From Bacillota bacterium (GTDB lineage: Bacteria; Bacillota; Clostridia; Acetivibrionales; DSM-1351), in NCBI GenBank assembly GCA_023443515.1, contig JAEZUC010000111.1, positions 12,971 through 76,970 of the forward strand: DNA of 64,000 bases. Direction: 5' to 3'. Numbering within the stretch: position 1 is the stretch's first letter; each line of letters begins with the position of its first letter. Below the pieces are notes generated by a model. That model was not told the DNA's origin and searched no databases. It saw nothing but the letters and a program-made list of their open reading frames with translations. Shown here piece by piece: positions 55,037 through 62,884 of this stretch. A program made the translations under genes and the position numbers.

Positions 55037-55600
55037 CTATAAGTTGATTTTATTCCATTGCTTCACTTTTTTCAATTTTTTTAGTTGTTTTTCTGTCATG
55101 ACTTCTCTCATTGATTTTTTTGAGTCCAGGGTCAGGATATAGGAGTTATGTACTATTCGATCCATGATTGCATCTGCTATTGTTGTATCAGGGAATAATT
55201 CATACCACTTTGTATGTGATACTTGCCCGGCTAAAACGGTTGACGCCATGTTATACCTGCTTTCAGCTATTTCCAATATGTCTTTGCTTTCTTCAAGAGT
55301 ATATAATTTTAAGCCTATATCATCGAGTATCAGAAATTTGATGTTTTGAATACTTTTCATAAATTCTGAATATTGGTTTACGGCTTTTGCATCCTGATTT
55401 TCCAGAAGAAGTTCAGGTATTCTGTAATATTTTACTGTATACCCGTGCCGACAGGCTGAATTACCAAGGGCACAGGATGCATATGTTTTACGGGGTTCCG
55501 TTTTTTCCTGATACCACGATATTTAGCTTCTTCTCTATAAATGAGCAGGTTGAAAGCTGCTGTATGATGTTTTTATCAAGCTTTCTAGCTTGCAGTGGGT
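55037..55600 (-). pseudogene. IS21-type istB ATPase, truncated and frameshifted (copy 1)
   Basis: The C-terminal part (55037-55360) reads LILDDIGLKLYTLEESKDIL and VSHTKWYELFPDTTIADAIM. Upstream, other frames give CSFIEKKLNIVVSGKNGT then KTYASCALGNSACRHGYTVK, so the Walker A loop is broken by a frameshift. The N-terminus and istA are missing. A terminal motif TTCCGGCACATCCGGACACC follows at about 55015-55034. A relative of this copy lies at 62.9 kb. Confidence 0.75.
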
Positions 55601-55606
55601 TTATTG

Positions 55607-55837
55607 TTATAGAAAAAAGGTATGTAGCTGAAATATGTAGTGAACCCCTCCTTTAGGTGTATTAATATTTATTTTGATTGTAATATATTTTATCATTCTT
55701 AACGATATTTTCCCAAAACACTTACATGCTTCGAAAAGGTCATGTTTACATGGTGGGTGTTCTGGGTTCAAAACTTCTATAACAAATTTATTAAAACTGC
55801 AATCCGAGTGGTATCTACGATTATTAAGAGTTGACAT
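55607..55837 (-). pseudogene. unrecognised 76-codon frame, probable mobile-element scrap
   Basis: Minus-strand frame MSTLNNRRYHSDCSFNKFVI then EVLNPEHPPCKHDLFEACKC with HPPCKH and CKC Cys/His pairs, possibly a zinc finger. It ends in a low-complexity run (IKYITIKININTP) at the IS21 border, so the C-terminus seems replaced. No convincing ribosome site. No family recognised. Confidence 0.3.
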
Positions 55838-55963
55838 TTTCTTTATGAAGAGAATTTAATATCTTAGTGCAAATTATTTTATCAAGTGTATCCTTTTTTT
55901 TAAAGTACTTATAATTATAAAACGTACCGTTTACTACTGCATTATGAAGTTTTATTTGATCAT

Positions 55964-56026
55964 GAAAATGCTCCCCTTCCGGTATAAGTTATTTTAAAAC
56001 AGAACCTATATACCATTGGGGAGCAT
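55964..56026 (-). terminator. terminator of the amino acid ABC operon
   Basis: On the minus strand ATGCTCCCC (56026-56018) pairs with GGGGAGCAT (55976-55968), with further pairing TGGTATA / TATACC inside, and ends in TTTTC. It is 46 bases after the stop at 56072. Confidence 0.65.
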
Positions 56027-56071
56027 ATCCAGCAAATCATTGGGCTATATTCTTATTTCATCTAGTTATTC

Positions 56072-56920
56072 TTATTTTCCACCCTCTATAACAAGACTCT
56101 CTTTGTAATCTTCCCCGTATACATCTGCTAATGTAGCATCATAAGCTTTATGTATAAAATTCTCTTTTCCGAGGGCCGTGAGTTCATTATTAATCCAACC
56201 GAGGAGCTCTTTATTTCCTTTCTTTACAGCAGGCGCTATTGTATCCTGACCTCCCAATGATGGTACACCAACAGTGAACCCAGGATTCTGTTTTGCCCAT
56301 GCTATTACTTCAGTGTTGTCGTTAACTATAGCAGCACCACGCCCGTCTTTTAATGCTTCAAATATTTCTGTATATTGTTCAAACTTTAGTTGTTCTATGT
56401 CAGGATAATTCTTTGTTAAATATGTCTCAGCGGTTGTTCCTTTAGCGACAATAGCTTTCTTACCCTTTAGTTGATCAATTGAGTTAATAATAGCACTGTC
56501 TGGAGATACTATTCCAAGGGAAACTTTCATATACGGATTTGCAAAATCTACCTTTTGTTTTCTTTCGTCTGTAACTGTAAAGTTCGCCATTATTATATCA
56601 ACCTTGTTTGATTCCAAGTATGCAACTCTGCTTGCTGCATCTACCAATACAAATTCAACCTTTGATTCATCTCCTAGTAAATCTTTTGCAAATCTTTTGG
56701 CAATATATACATCAAAACCTTGATTCTTGCCATTTGCATCCACGTAACCAAATGGGTTTTTATCGCTGAATACACCAATCTTAATTGTACCTCGCTCTTT
56801 TATTTCATCAATTGAACTCTTCGCATTTGAAGTATTTGTACTTGCACTACAGCCTGCCAGTACCCCCAATGCTAATACCACACTTACTGCTAATGGGATA
56901 ATTCTTTTAATTTTAATCAT
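56072..56920 (-). CDS. cysteine-type ABC transporter substrate-binding lipoprotein
   Basis: 282 residues. The lipobox LAGCSAS marks a lipoprotein. The SBP_bac_3 fold starts ERGTIKIGVFSDKNPFGYVD, with FDVYIAKRFAKDLLG, DIIMANFTVTDERKQKVDF and AKGTTAETYLTKNYP, which match the cysteine-binding CjaA-like subgroup better than glutamine or arginine binders. It is the last gene of the operon (ATPase ends 23 bases upstream). The leader T-box specifier reads TGC (Cys), which supports cysteine/cystine as the ligand. Confidence 0.88.
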   Translation of the reverse strand: MIKIKRIIPLAVSVVLALGVLAGCSASTNTSNAKSSIDEIKERGTIKIGVFSDKNPFGYVDANGKNQGFDVYIAKRFAKDLLGDESKVEFVLVDAASRVAYLESNKVDIIMANFTVTDERKQKVDFANPYMKVSLGIVSPDSAIINSIDQLKGKKAIVAKGTTAETYLTKNYPDIEQLKFEQYTEIFEALKDGRGAAIVNDNTEVIAWAKQNPGFTVGVPSLGGQDTIAPAVKKGNKELLGWINNELTALGKENFIHKAYDATLADVYGEDYKESLVIEGGK

Positions 56921-56943
56921 GCAATCATTCCTCTCATTTTTAT

Positions 56944-57693
56944 TTAATATTGAAATATATTTAAGAAGTGCTTAGCACGTTCTGTCTCTGGGTTTGTAAA
57001 AAATACATCTGGCTCTGATATTTCACATATACTGCCTTTATCAATAAACACTATCTTATCGGCAACAGCCTGGGCAAATGACATTTCATGAGTTACAATA
57101 ACCATTGTCATCCCCTGCTTCGCCAGTCCCAATATGACTTCTAAAACCTCTCTTACCATTTCAGGATCAAGTGATGCGGTAACCTCATCAAATAACATAA
57201 TGTCAGGATTCATACACAAAGCCCTTACAATAGCTATTCTCTGCTTCTGACCACCTGAAAGCTGACGAGGATATGAGTTCAGTCGCTCGAGTAATCCTAC
57301 CCTATCTAATAGCTGCTTTGCCTGCTCCATCACCTCAAATTTATTTCTCTTTTGTACTTTAATAGGGCCTAAAAGGATATTTTCCATGACTGTCATATGC
57401 GGAAATAAATCATAGCTCTGGAATACCATCCCTATATGCTGGCGGATTTCCTGCCAGTTCACATCTTTATTGATAAGACTTTTATTCCTGAATTTTATAT
57501 CTCCCCCTTGAATACTTTCGAGGCCATTGAGACATCGTAAGAGAGTACTCTTTCCACACCCTGACGGTCCTAAAGCAACAACAACTTCTCCTTTTTTTAT
57601 ACTGAGATTTATATTCTCTAGTGCCGTTATGCCGTCATATTCTTTGTGTAAACCCATTATTTCAAGCAATACTTCGTTGCTCCCATTATCCAT
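56944..57693 (-). CDS. polar amino acid ABC transporter ATPase
   Basis: 249 residues. Walker A GPSGCGKSTLLRCLNGLE, Q loop MVFQSYDLFPHMTV, signature LSGGQKQRIAIVRAL, Walker B DIMLFDEVTASLDPE and switch His in VTHEMSFAQAVAD are complete. It is of the GlnQ/TcyC class. The ATG at 57693 follows GGGAGG; an upstream in-frame start (57711) overlaps the permease gene and has no site. It powers the two permeases encoded just upstream. Confidence 0.93.
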   Translation of the reverse strand: MDNGSNEVLLEIMGLHKEYDGITALENINLSIKKGEVVVALGPSGCGKSTLLRCLNGLESIQGGDIKFRNKSLINKDVNWQEIRQHIGMVFQSYDLFPHMTVMENILLGPIKVQKRNKFEVMEQAKQLLDRVGLLERLNSYPRQLSGGQKQRIAIVRALCMNPDIMLFDEVTASLDPEMVREVLEVILGLAKQGMTMVIVTHEMSFAQAVADKIVFIDKGSICEISEPDVFFTNPETERAKHFLNIFQY

Positions 57694-57703
57694 GATAACC
57701 TCC

Positions 57704-58381
57704 CTATCCATTCCACTTATTTTCTAACCTCTTAGCTAACATTGAAAGTGGATAACAAATTATAAAATAAAGTATAAATACGAAACCATAAACCCAAAAG
57801 GATGCTGTAGGCAACTCTAAACGTGAAAACTCTATGATCTGCTGGCCTACCTTTATAACATCTATAACTCCTATCAAAACTACCAGAGAGGTAGTCTTAA
57901 CCATCCTTGTAGCCAAATTTATGGCACCCGGTAACATTCTCCTTATTGCCTGTGGTATTAGTATGTGCCTGTAAAGTCCCCAGAAACTAAGCCCTATTGC
58001 CTTTCCAGACTCAATCTGATGTTTTGGCAGCGATTCCAATGCACCTCTTACGATATCCCCCATTTCGGCAGCACCCCAAAGAGTAAATACAATAATAGAA
58101 GTGATCTCTCCACTTACATGTATATTTAACGCGGTAGTAACTCCAAAATATATAATAAACAACCAAACAAGAATCGGTATTATTCTAAACACTTCCAAAT
58201 ATATTCGACAAACCGAACGTATCCATTTTGACTTTGATGTCCAGATAACTCCTAAAACTATTCCTAGAAACGATCCTATAACAATTGAAATAAAAGCTAT
58301 CTTTGCTGTTACTATCAAGCCGCCAAAAAGGCGCTGCATATTCATTCCCTTAAAAAGCACACTAATTCCCAAACTCTGCAT
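57704..58381 (-). CDS. polar amino acid ABC transporter permease
   Basis: 225 residues with about five membrane helices. The EAA-type cytoplasmic loop is QIESGKAIGLSFWGLYRHILIPQAIRRMLP, of the HisM/GlnP family. The ATG at 58381 has GGAAGG 6 bases upstream and overlaps the previous permease gene by 20 bases, so the two are translationally coupled and probably form a heterodimer. Confidence 0.92.
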   Translation of the reverse strand: MQSLGISVLFKGMNMQRLFGGLIVTAKIAFISIVIGSFLGIVLGVIWTSKSKWIRSVCRIYLEVFRIIPILVWLFIIYFGVTTALNIHVSGEITSIIVFTLWGAAEMGDIVRGALESLPKHQIESGKAIGLSFWGLYRHILIPQAIRRMLPGAINLATRMVKTTSLVVLIGVIDVIKVGQQIIEFSRLELPTASFWVYGFVFILYFIICYPLSMLAKRLENKWNG

Positions 58382-59027
58382 ACCGCACCTTCCTTTCCAA
58401 CCATGTTAGTAGTAATGATAAAGGCAAAATTATGACTAAATATACAGCCACCAACATGAACAGGGCTTCAAAGGTTTGATAATACATACCTATTAGGTCC
58501 TTTGTTATATTCATAAGGTCAACCACTGCAATGGCTCCTAGTATAGAAGTTTCTTTCAGCAAAAAAATACAATTTGCTCCTAACGAAGGCATACTGACTG
58601 AAAATGCCTGGGGAAAAATCACATATCTCACAAGCTGAGCTTTGTTAAGACCTATGCTAAGGCCTGATTCAATCTGTGTCTTGCTTATAGCTTCCAAACC
58701 GCTTCTGTAGGCCTCCGCCATATAGCTTCCTCCTAAGAAAGACAAACCAATAATAGCACATGCATTCTCGCTTATGGCGATCCCCAGTTTTGTAAGCCCG
58801 AAGTATAAGAAGAACAACTGTATAAGCAACGGAGTATTGCGTGATAACTCGATATAAACTTGAACAATTGATTTTAACACTTTAACCTTGAAGTACAGAA
58901 CAATGCTGCATACAAAACCAATTATTAAAGAAATCAATATACCCAAAAATCCGAGTTTTAGTGTTGTCCATCCTGCTTCCCGGTAAAGTGGCAAGCTATC
59001 CATTATAAATTGCCAGTTAAGATTCAT
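58362..59027 (-). CDS. polar amino acid ABC transporter permease, first gene of operon
   Basis: 221 residues, about five membrane helices, EAA loop QIESGLSIGLNKAQLVRYVIFPQAFSVSMP. Partner of the next permease. GAGGTGAC precedes the ATG. It is the first gene behind the T-box leader that ends 64 bases upstream, so transcription of the whole transporter depends on uncharged tRNA. Confidence 0.92.
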   Translation of the reverse strand: MNLNWQFIMDSLPLYREAGWTTLKLGFLGILISLIIGFVCSIVLYFKVKVLKSIVQVYIELSRNTPLLIQLFFLYFGLTKLGIAISENACAIIGLSFLGGSYMAEAYRSGLEAISKTQIESGLSIGLNKAQLVRYVIFPQAFSVSMPSLGANCIFLLKETSILGAIAVVDLMNITKDLIGMYYQTFEALFMLVAVYLVIILPLSLLLTWLERKVRYAEFGN

Positions 59028-59090
59028 TTATTTGTCACCTCAATCATGCTTAACACCCTTACAAATATAAGATTGTTGTTTATTTTCGCA

Positions 59091-59345
59091 TAAAAAACCC
59101 TCCCCCGATTCAGAGGCAGAAGTTAATTCCGCGGTTCCACTCTGTTTACCGGACGCAAAATCCGGCTTCTCACCACTTTCGGTACTCAAATACCTCAACA
59201 CTATAACGGGTGTAGCCGCTGGAGTCTACTATACTTCAATCCAGTACTCAAGGCTGCATTTCAGTTAATATTAACCTTAAATCCCTTCCAGCCTATGAGG
59301 ATTTCTCTCTGTAGATCTACTTTAACTTACTCTTCCTTTCATCGT
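59091..59345 (-). promoter_or_regulatory. T-box leader, probably tRNA-Cys specific
   Basis: On the minus strand the leader has AGAGTA, AGAGAG, the distal-loop GGCTGGAAGG, then GAAATGCAGCC. Aligned with the glyQS leader (GAAAGGCA, specifier GGC), the specifier here is TGC at 59258-59256, a Cys codon followed by the usual purine. The T-box AGAGTGGAACCGCGG lies at 59143-59129. The terminator (CCTCTGAATCGGGGGAGGG then TTTTTT) ends near 59091. Uncharged tRNA would allow read-through into the ABC genes. Confidence 0.88.
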
Positions 59346-59366
59346 AATTTACACTATTCCTATCTG

Positions 59367-59401
59367 TTTACTATGTTATTTCACAGGAGTGCTTTTGTCA
59401 A
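59367..59401 (-). promoter_or_regulatory. promoter of the T-box leader
   Basis: TTGACA (59401-59396) and TAACAT separated by 17 bases on the minus strand, just upstream of the T-box leader. Between 59402 and 59742 only a coding-like scrap (VYQTVYYTLKDQGLVEDL on the minus strand near 59600-59670) is visible. Confidence 0.6.
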
Positions 59402-59742
59402 TATTTTTTTTATTAACCTCATATATATTATTCTTCATTTTCTCTTAACAAAACCTTCATCTATTCTCAATTAAATATTCAAAAGTTTTCTCTATTAGGG
59501 GTGTCGCCAACATTTCCGACAAAACCCACTCTAAGAAATTCCTATTTATGAGATAACTCCATATAGAACTTCTCAGCATTGATTTATAAGTTCAACAGGT
59601 ATGCGGTGGCGTTGGTCAAGTCCTCTACCAAGCCCTGGTCTTTCAACGTGTAATAAACCGTCTGATAAACACTTAAAAGTTCATATATAATTTTAATTAG
59701 CGTACAATATAAATATCAGTAAATGAAATGGAGAATTACAAT

Positions 59743-60582
59743 ATGATATTTACTAAAAAGAAAATGGTTACAATTATAGTAGTTGCTGTTTTAATCTTCG
59801 TCTCTGTCTCCGCTGTTTATGCTAATAGTAGTGTCAAGCTCATTGTTAACAATCAAGAGGAAAAACCAGACGTTTCACCGAAAATTATTAATGGTAGAGT
59901 TATGGTTCCTATTATGTGGGTAGCGTAAGCATTGGGTACTTATGTTCGGTGGGATGAGCTGAATAAAGAAGTTAATAATATAAGTAATCCAAAGCCTCTT
60001 TCTAGCCTATCAGAAGCCGACGCTAAATTATACCCTTTTCAACAAAAAGATGGAGTTTATTATGGATTTATATTAGAATTCAAGGGGAATCGTAAATATT
60101 TTGATTGGATAAATGTAATCAATCCTACCTATAGACCTCAGTTGCTTTATAATGATGTTAACAATGATGGGAAAAAAGAATTGATTATTATCTTAACTAC
60201 TGGATACGGAACTGGAGTTCATATTGAAAAAATTCATATTATAAACCCTAATACCCTTACAGAATTTGATATAGAAACACCAGACGATATTATTAAAAAT
60301 AATGTAAAGACTAAAATTACAAGTGATGAAAATAACGTGAATATACAAATTACAATAGGATCTAAAGAGACAACAATTATTAAAAAAAAGAGCGATGCGA
60401 TTTATTGGTTTGATAATGTAGCTTTTCGAAATTCGTATCATTATGAAGTAATCAGTAATAAGTTGATGATTAGAATTCTTGCCCAAGTATCTCCAGGAGG
60501 TTCTATAGGAGAAATTCAAGCTACCTATGTTTTTGATAATGGTAAATATATAGCAAAAACAATTAATTTTATAAAAGATTGA
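59743..60582 (+). pseudogene. copper-amine-oxidase-N-like protein with an in-frame stop
   Basis: ATG 59743 (GGAG 10 bases upstream) opens a signal peptide (TIIVVAVLIFVSVSAVYA) and NSSVKLIVNNQEEKPDVSP, IINGRVMVPIMWVA, the CuAO-N-like domain. TAA at 59926-59928 interrupts; the same frame continues ALGTYVRWDELNKEVNN to 60582 with a strand-rich domain (LLYNDVNNDGKKELIIILTT). A GAA-to-TAA change is the simplest explanation, since VAEALG is typical of the family. So the gene is inactive, unless read through. Confidence 0.75.
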
Positions 60583-60588
60583 TGAGAA

Positions 60589-60624
60589 CGCGGGAAGCTA
60601 TTGTAAAGTAGTTTCCCGCATTTA
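60589..60624 (+). terminator. hairpin after the CuAO-like gene
   Basis: GCGGGAA (60590-60596) pairs with TTCCCGC (60613-60619) and is followed by ATTTAGATTT. Directly after the stop at 60582. Confidence 0.6.
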
Positions 60625-60718
60625 GATTTAATATCCGGATACACGGAAGGGTGCATTTAAGATTTTGTGTAAATATGGTTACCAATAATTTGACATAAAC
60701 CACTTGATAGCCTATGAA

Positions 60719-60781
60719 TAAAAAACACAAATTTGTCAAGGTCGGATTATTTCTGTTATATATAGCCTTGATGGATTTGTG
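60719..60781 (-). terminator. hairpin after the 60879-61346 gene
   Basis: On the minus strand ACACAAATCCATCAAGG pairs (14 of 17) with CCTTGACAAATTTGTGT and ends in TTTTTTATT, about 100 bases after the stop at 60879. Confidence 0.6.
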
Positions 60782-60878
60782 TATTTTGATACTATTTAAA
60801 AATTGGTTATGTTAATCAAGTACAAAAAATGAAACGTTCTCCAAAATTATTCTTTTTTTGATGCAATGTACTTATAAT

Positions 60879-61346
60879 CTATTTTATTTTCATTTCAAAT
60901 ATTTGAAATTGTTTTTCATCTTTATCATATTCAATAGTTATTTTAGTATCATCAATTAACTGCGAATTTTCGTCATAAAATTCAAATAATATAGTACCAA
61001 ACATGGAACTATCAAAATTATCAGGAAAATAGTATGTGATTTGGTTCTCTTTTTCTAAATAAATTTTACTTATTGATGTGCTTCCTAAATCAGCAGAAAT
61101 TTTACAATATGCAGTGTTAACAGGATAATTAGATATTGTAATATCAAATTGTTTCATTTCTGGATAAGAAATCTTGTTTGGATATTCCAATCGTATATAA
61201 GCATCATCTTTTTTTGTCTTATATTCGCTTTCTTGCATTGTATCTTTATATTCTTTTTCTATTAGAGGATATGCAGTTATACATCCAAAACCAATTAATA
61301 AAATTAAAATTATCAATACACAGATTAAAATGCTCTTCCTACTCAT
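60879..61346 (-). CDS. membrane-anchored hypothetical protein
   Basis: 155 residues. One N-terminal helix (ILICVLIILILLIGFGCITA; the Cys is not in a clear lipobox) is followed by a charged linker (KEYKDTMQESEYKTKKDD) and a strand-rich domain with IRLEYPNKISYPEMKQFDIT, like a small Ig-type fold. No family recognised. No clear partner. It lies beside the IS200 remnant. Confidence 0.55.
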   Translation of the reverse strand: MSRKSILICVLIILILLIGFGCITAYPLIEKEYKDTMQESEYKTKKDDAYIRLEYPNKISYPEMKQFDITISNYPVNTAYCKISADLGSTSISKIYLEKENQITYYFPDNFDSSMFGTILFEFYDENSQLIDDTKITIEYDKDEKQFQIFEMKIK

Positions 61347-61364
61347 AGTTTACCTCACTAATAG

Positions 61365-62047
61365 TCATAACCACCCGTAAAACGGGTGGCTTGTGTTAGC
61401 CCTATAAGGGCTTGTTACCGGCCAGCTCCTAAAGACACTGGCTTTCACTTTGTTCAATCTACTATTGCCATTGCCACCTTTGCTACCCCTTGAAGGGGTC
61501 TTCATACTCTTTCACGCTTAGTTTATCCACCATAATATCGTGCTTTTCCTGCTCTTGGATGTATTTTCTAATAGTTGCTTCTTTAAGTCCTACAGTACTC
61601 ACATAGAAGCCCTCTGCCCAAAAAGGTCTATTTCCGAACTTATACTTTAAGTTTGCATGCTTATCGAATATCATCAATGCACTTTTCCCCTTAAGATATC
61701 CCATAAATGTTGAAACTGATATCTTTGGTGGTATACTTACTAACATGTGTATATGATCTGGCATTAGATGCCCTTCAAGTATTTCCACTCCCTTATACTT
61801 ACATAATCGTATCAATATTTCTCGTATGCTTTGTTTGTATTAATTATATATTACTTTTCGTCTATACTTTGGAGTGAATACTATGTGATACTTACACATC
61901 CATTTGGTATGTGCTAAACTATTTTCTTTATTTGCCTCAAAATCACCTTTTCTCTCGTTAATATGGTAGCTTGAACAACTCTATTTTAACGAAAAGGTGA
62001 TTTTTTTGTATAACATCTGTCGCGCACCCGCATAGCGGGTGGTTAAT
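61365..62047 (-). mobile_element. IS200/IS605-type element, decayed
   Basis: Hairpins mark both ends: CCACCCGTAAAACGGGTGG at 61371-61389 and CACCCGCATAGCGGGTG at 62025-62041, each as expected for subterminal IS200 hairpins. Between them is a tnpA gene with an in-frame stop. No tnpB. The element lies between two small secreted-protein genes. Confidence 0.75.
61483..61940 (-). pseudogene. IS200-type transposase tnpA with nonsense mutation
   Basis: The minus frame starts with LAHTKWMCKYHIVFTPKYRR, meets TAA (VIYN*YKQ, near 61838) and continues in the same frame with IRLCKYKGVEILEGHLMPDH (HxH site HIHM), SVSTFMGYLKGKSALMI and RPFWAEGFYVSTVG to the stop at 61483, where the Tyr-containing helix (ATIRKYIQEQ) is present. 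A single base change inactivates it. Confidence 0.75.
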
Positions 62048-62204
62048 TATTTCGCATGTCTCCGTTTCTCTGTTGAGAAACTCCAACATACTCAGCAGGC
62101 TAAAGCCCATAAATCAGAAGCCCCATAATTTCATATAAAATTACGAGGCTTAAATCGTCTTGCAAATTATTGAATTGGATACCACATGTAAATGATTAAT
62201 TACC

Positions 62205-62651
62205 TTACACAGTACCTCCGCTAAGTCCACATCGAGAACATTTCCAACTACTCGAAGTACCTACCTTGATATGAGATAACTGTGTTCTTGTCTCACGCGC
62301 AAAAGAAACATTACATTTTGTACAATATCTCATTTGATACTGAGCTAAAATATAGCAATTACCAAATGTAGACGAAGTCTCATACCATTCTTTTATTGTT
62401 TCCCATGAACTATAAGTATGACTACAAGTTGCGGTAGTAGTTACCAAGCTTGCACTGTTTGGTATAGCATTCATTTTTTGTGCTTGTTGTAACATTTCTG
62501 GAGTTAAAGGCACTTCTTTGACAACCTCTGCGCAACAATCGTCATGGTTGTGACATTCGTCAATACTTATCTGCTGTGCAGATGCAGAGATCGGTATTGA
62601 AACCATTAACAATAAAGCAAAACTTACTACAAATGAAACCAATTTTTTCAT
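62205..62651 (-). CDS. secreted Cys-rich protein of unknown function
   Basis: About 148 residues with a signal peptide (FVVSFALLLMVSIPISASA). The mature part begins QQISIDECHNHDDCCAE. Later Cys pairs (YCTKCNVSF and WKCSRCGLSG) form a zinc-ribbon-like element outside the cell. AAAAGGAG lies before the ATG at 62651. I do not recognise the family; similar small clostridial secreted proteins with a C-terminal CxxC ribbon exist. Monocistronic. Confidence 0.65.
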   Translation of the reverse strand: MKKLVSFVVSFALLLMVSIPISASAQQISIDECHNHDDCCAEVVKEVPLTPEMLQQAQKMNAIPNSASLVTTTATCSHTYSSWETIKEWYETSSTFGNCYILAQYQMRYCTKCNVSFARETRTQLSHIKVGTSSSWKCSRCGLSGGTV

Positions 62652-62884
62652 AACTAACACTCCTTTTTAATTTTTGGTAAAATTTCCATTATATGTTATT
62701 TATTACAACCTAAATATACAACCTATTACTCTATTTGTCAATATAAAATTAGTTATTTTTTACATATTATACCTTTTGTTAAGTTCTTAAATTATTTTCT
62801 CGTAAAATGAAAAAGTAAACGTAAAATCATTTTCTAATTAAAAATTAGGCTATGTTAAAGGATAATGTTGCTATTTGATTAGAA

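Noticed and set aside
59600..59680. Gene fragment VYQTVYYTLKDQGLVEDL on the minus strand
   Set aside because: Only about 28 codons without a start, stop after NL and no recognised family; mentioned in the promoter entry only.
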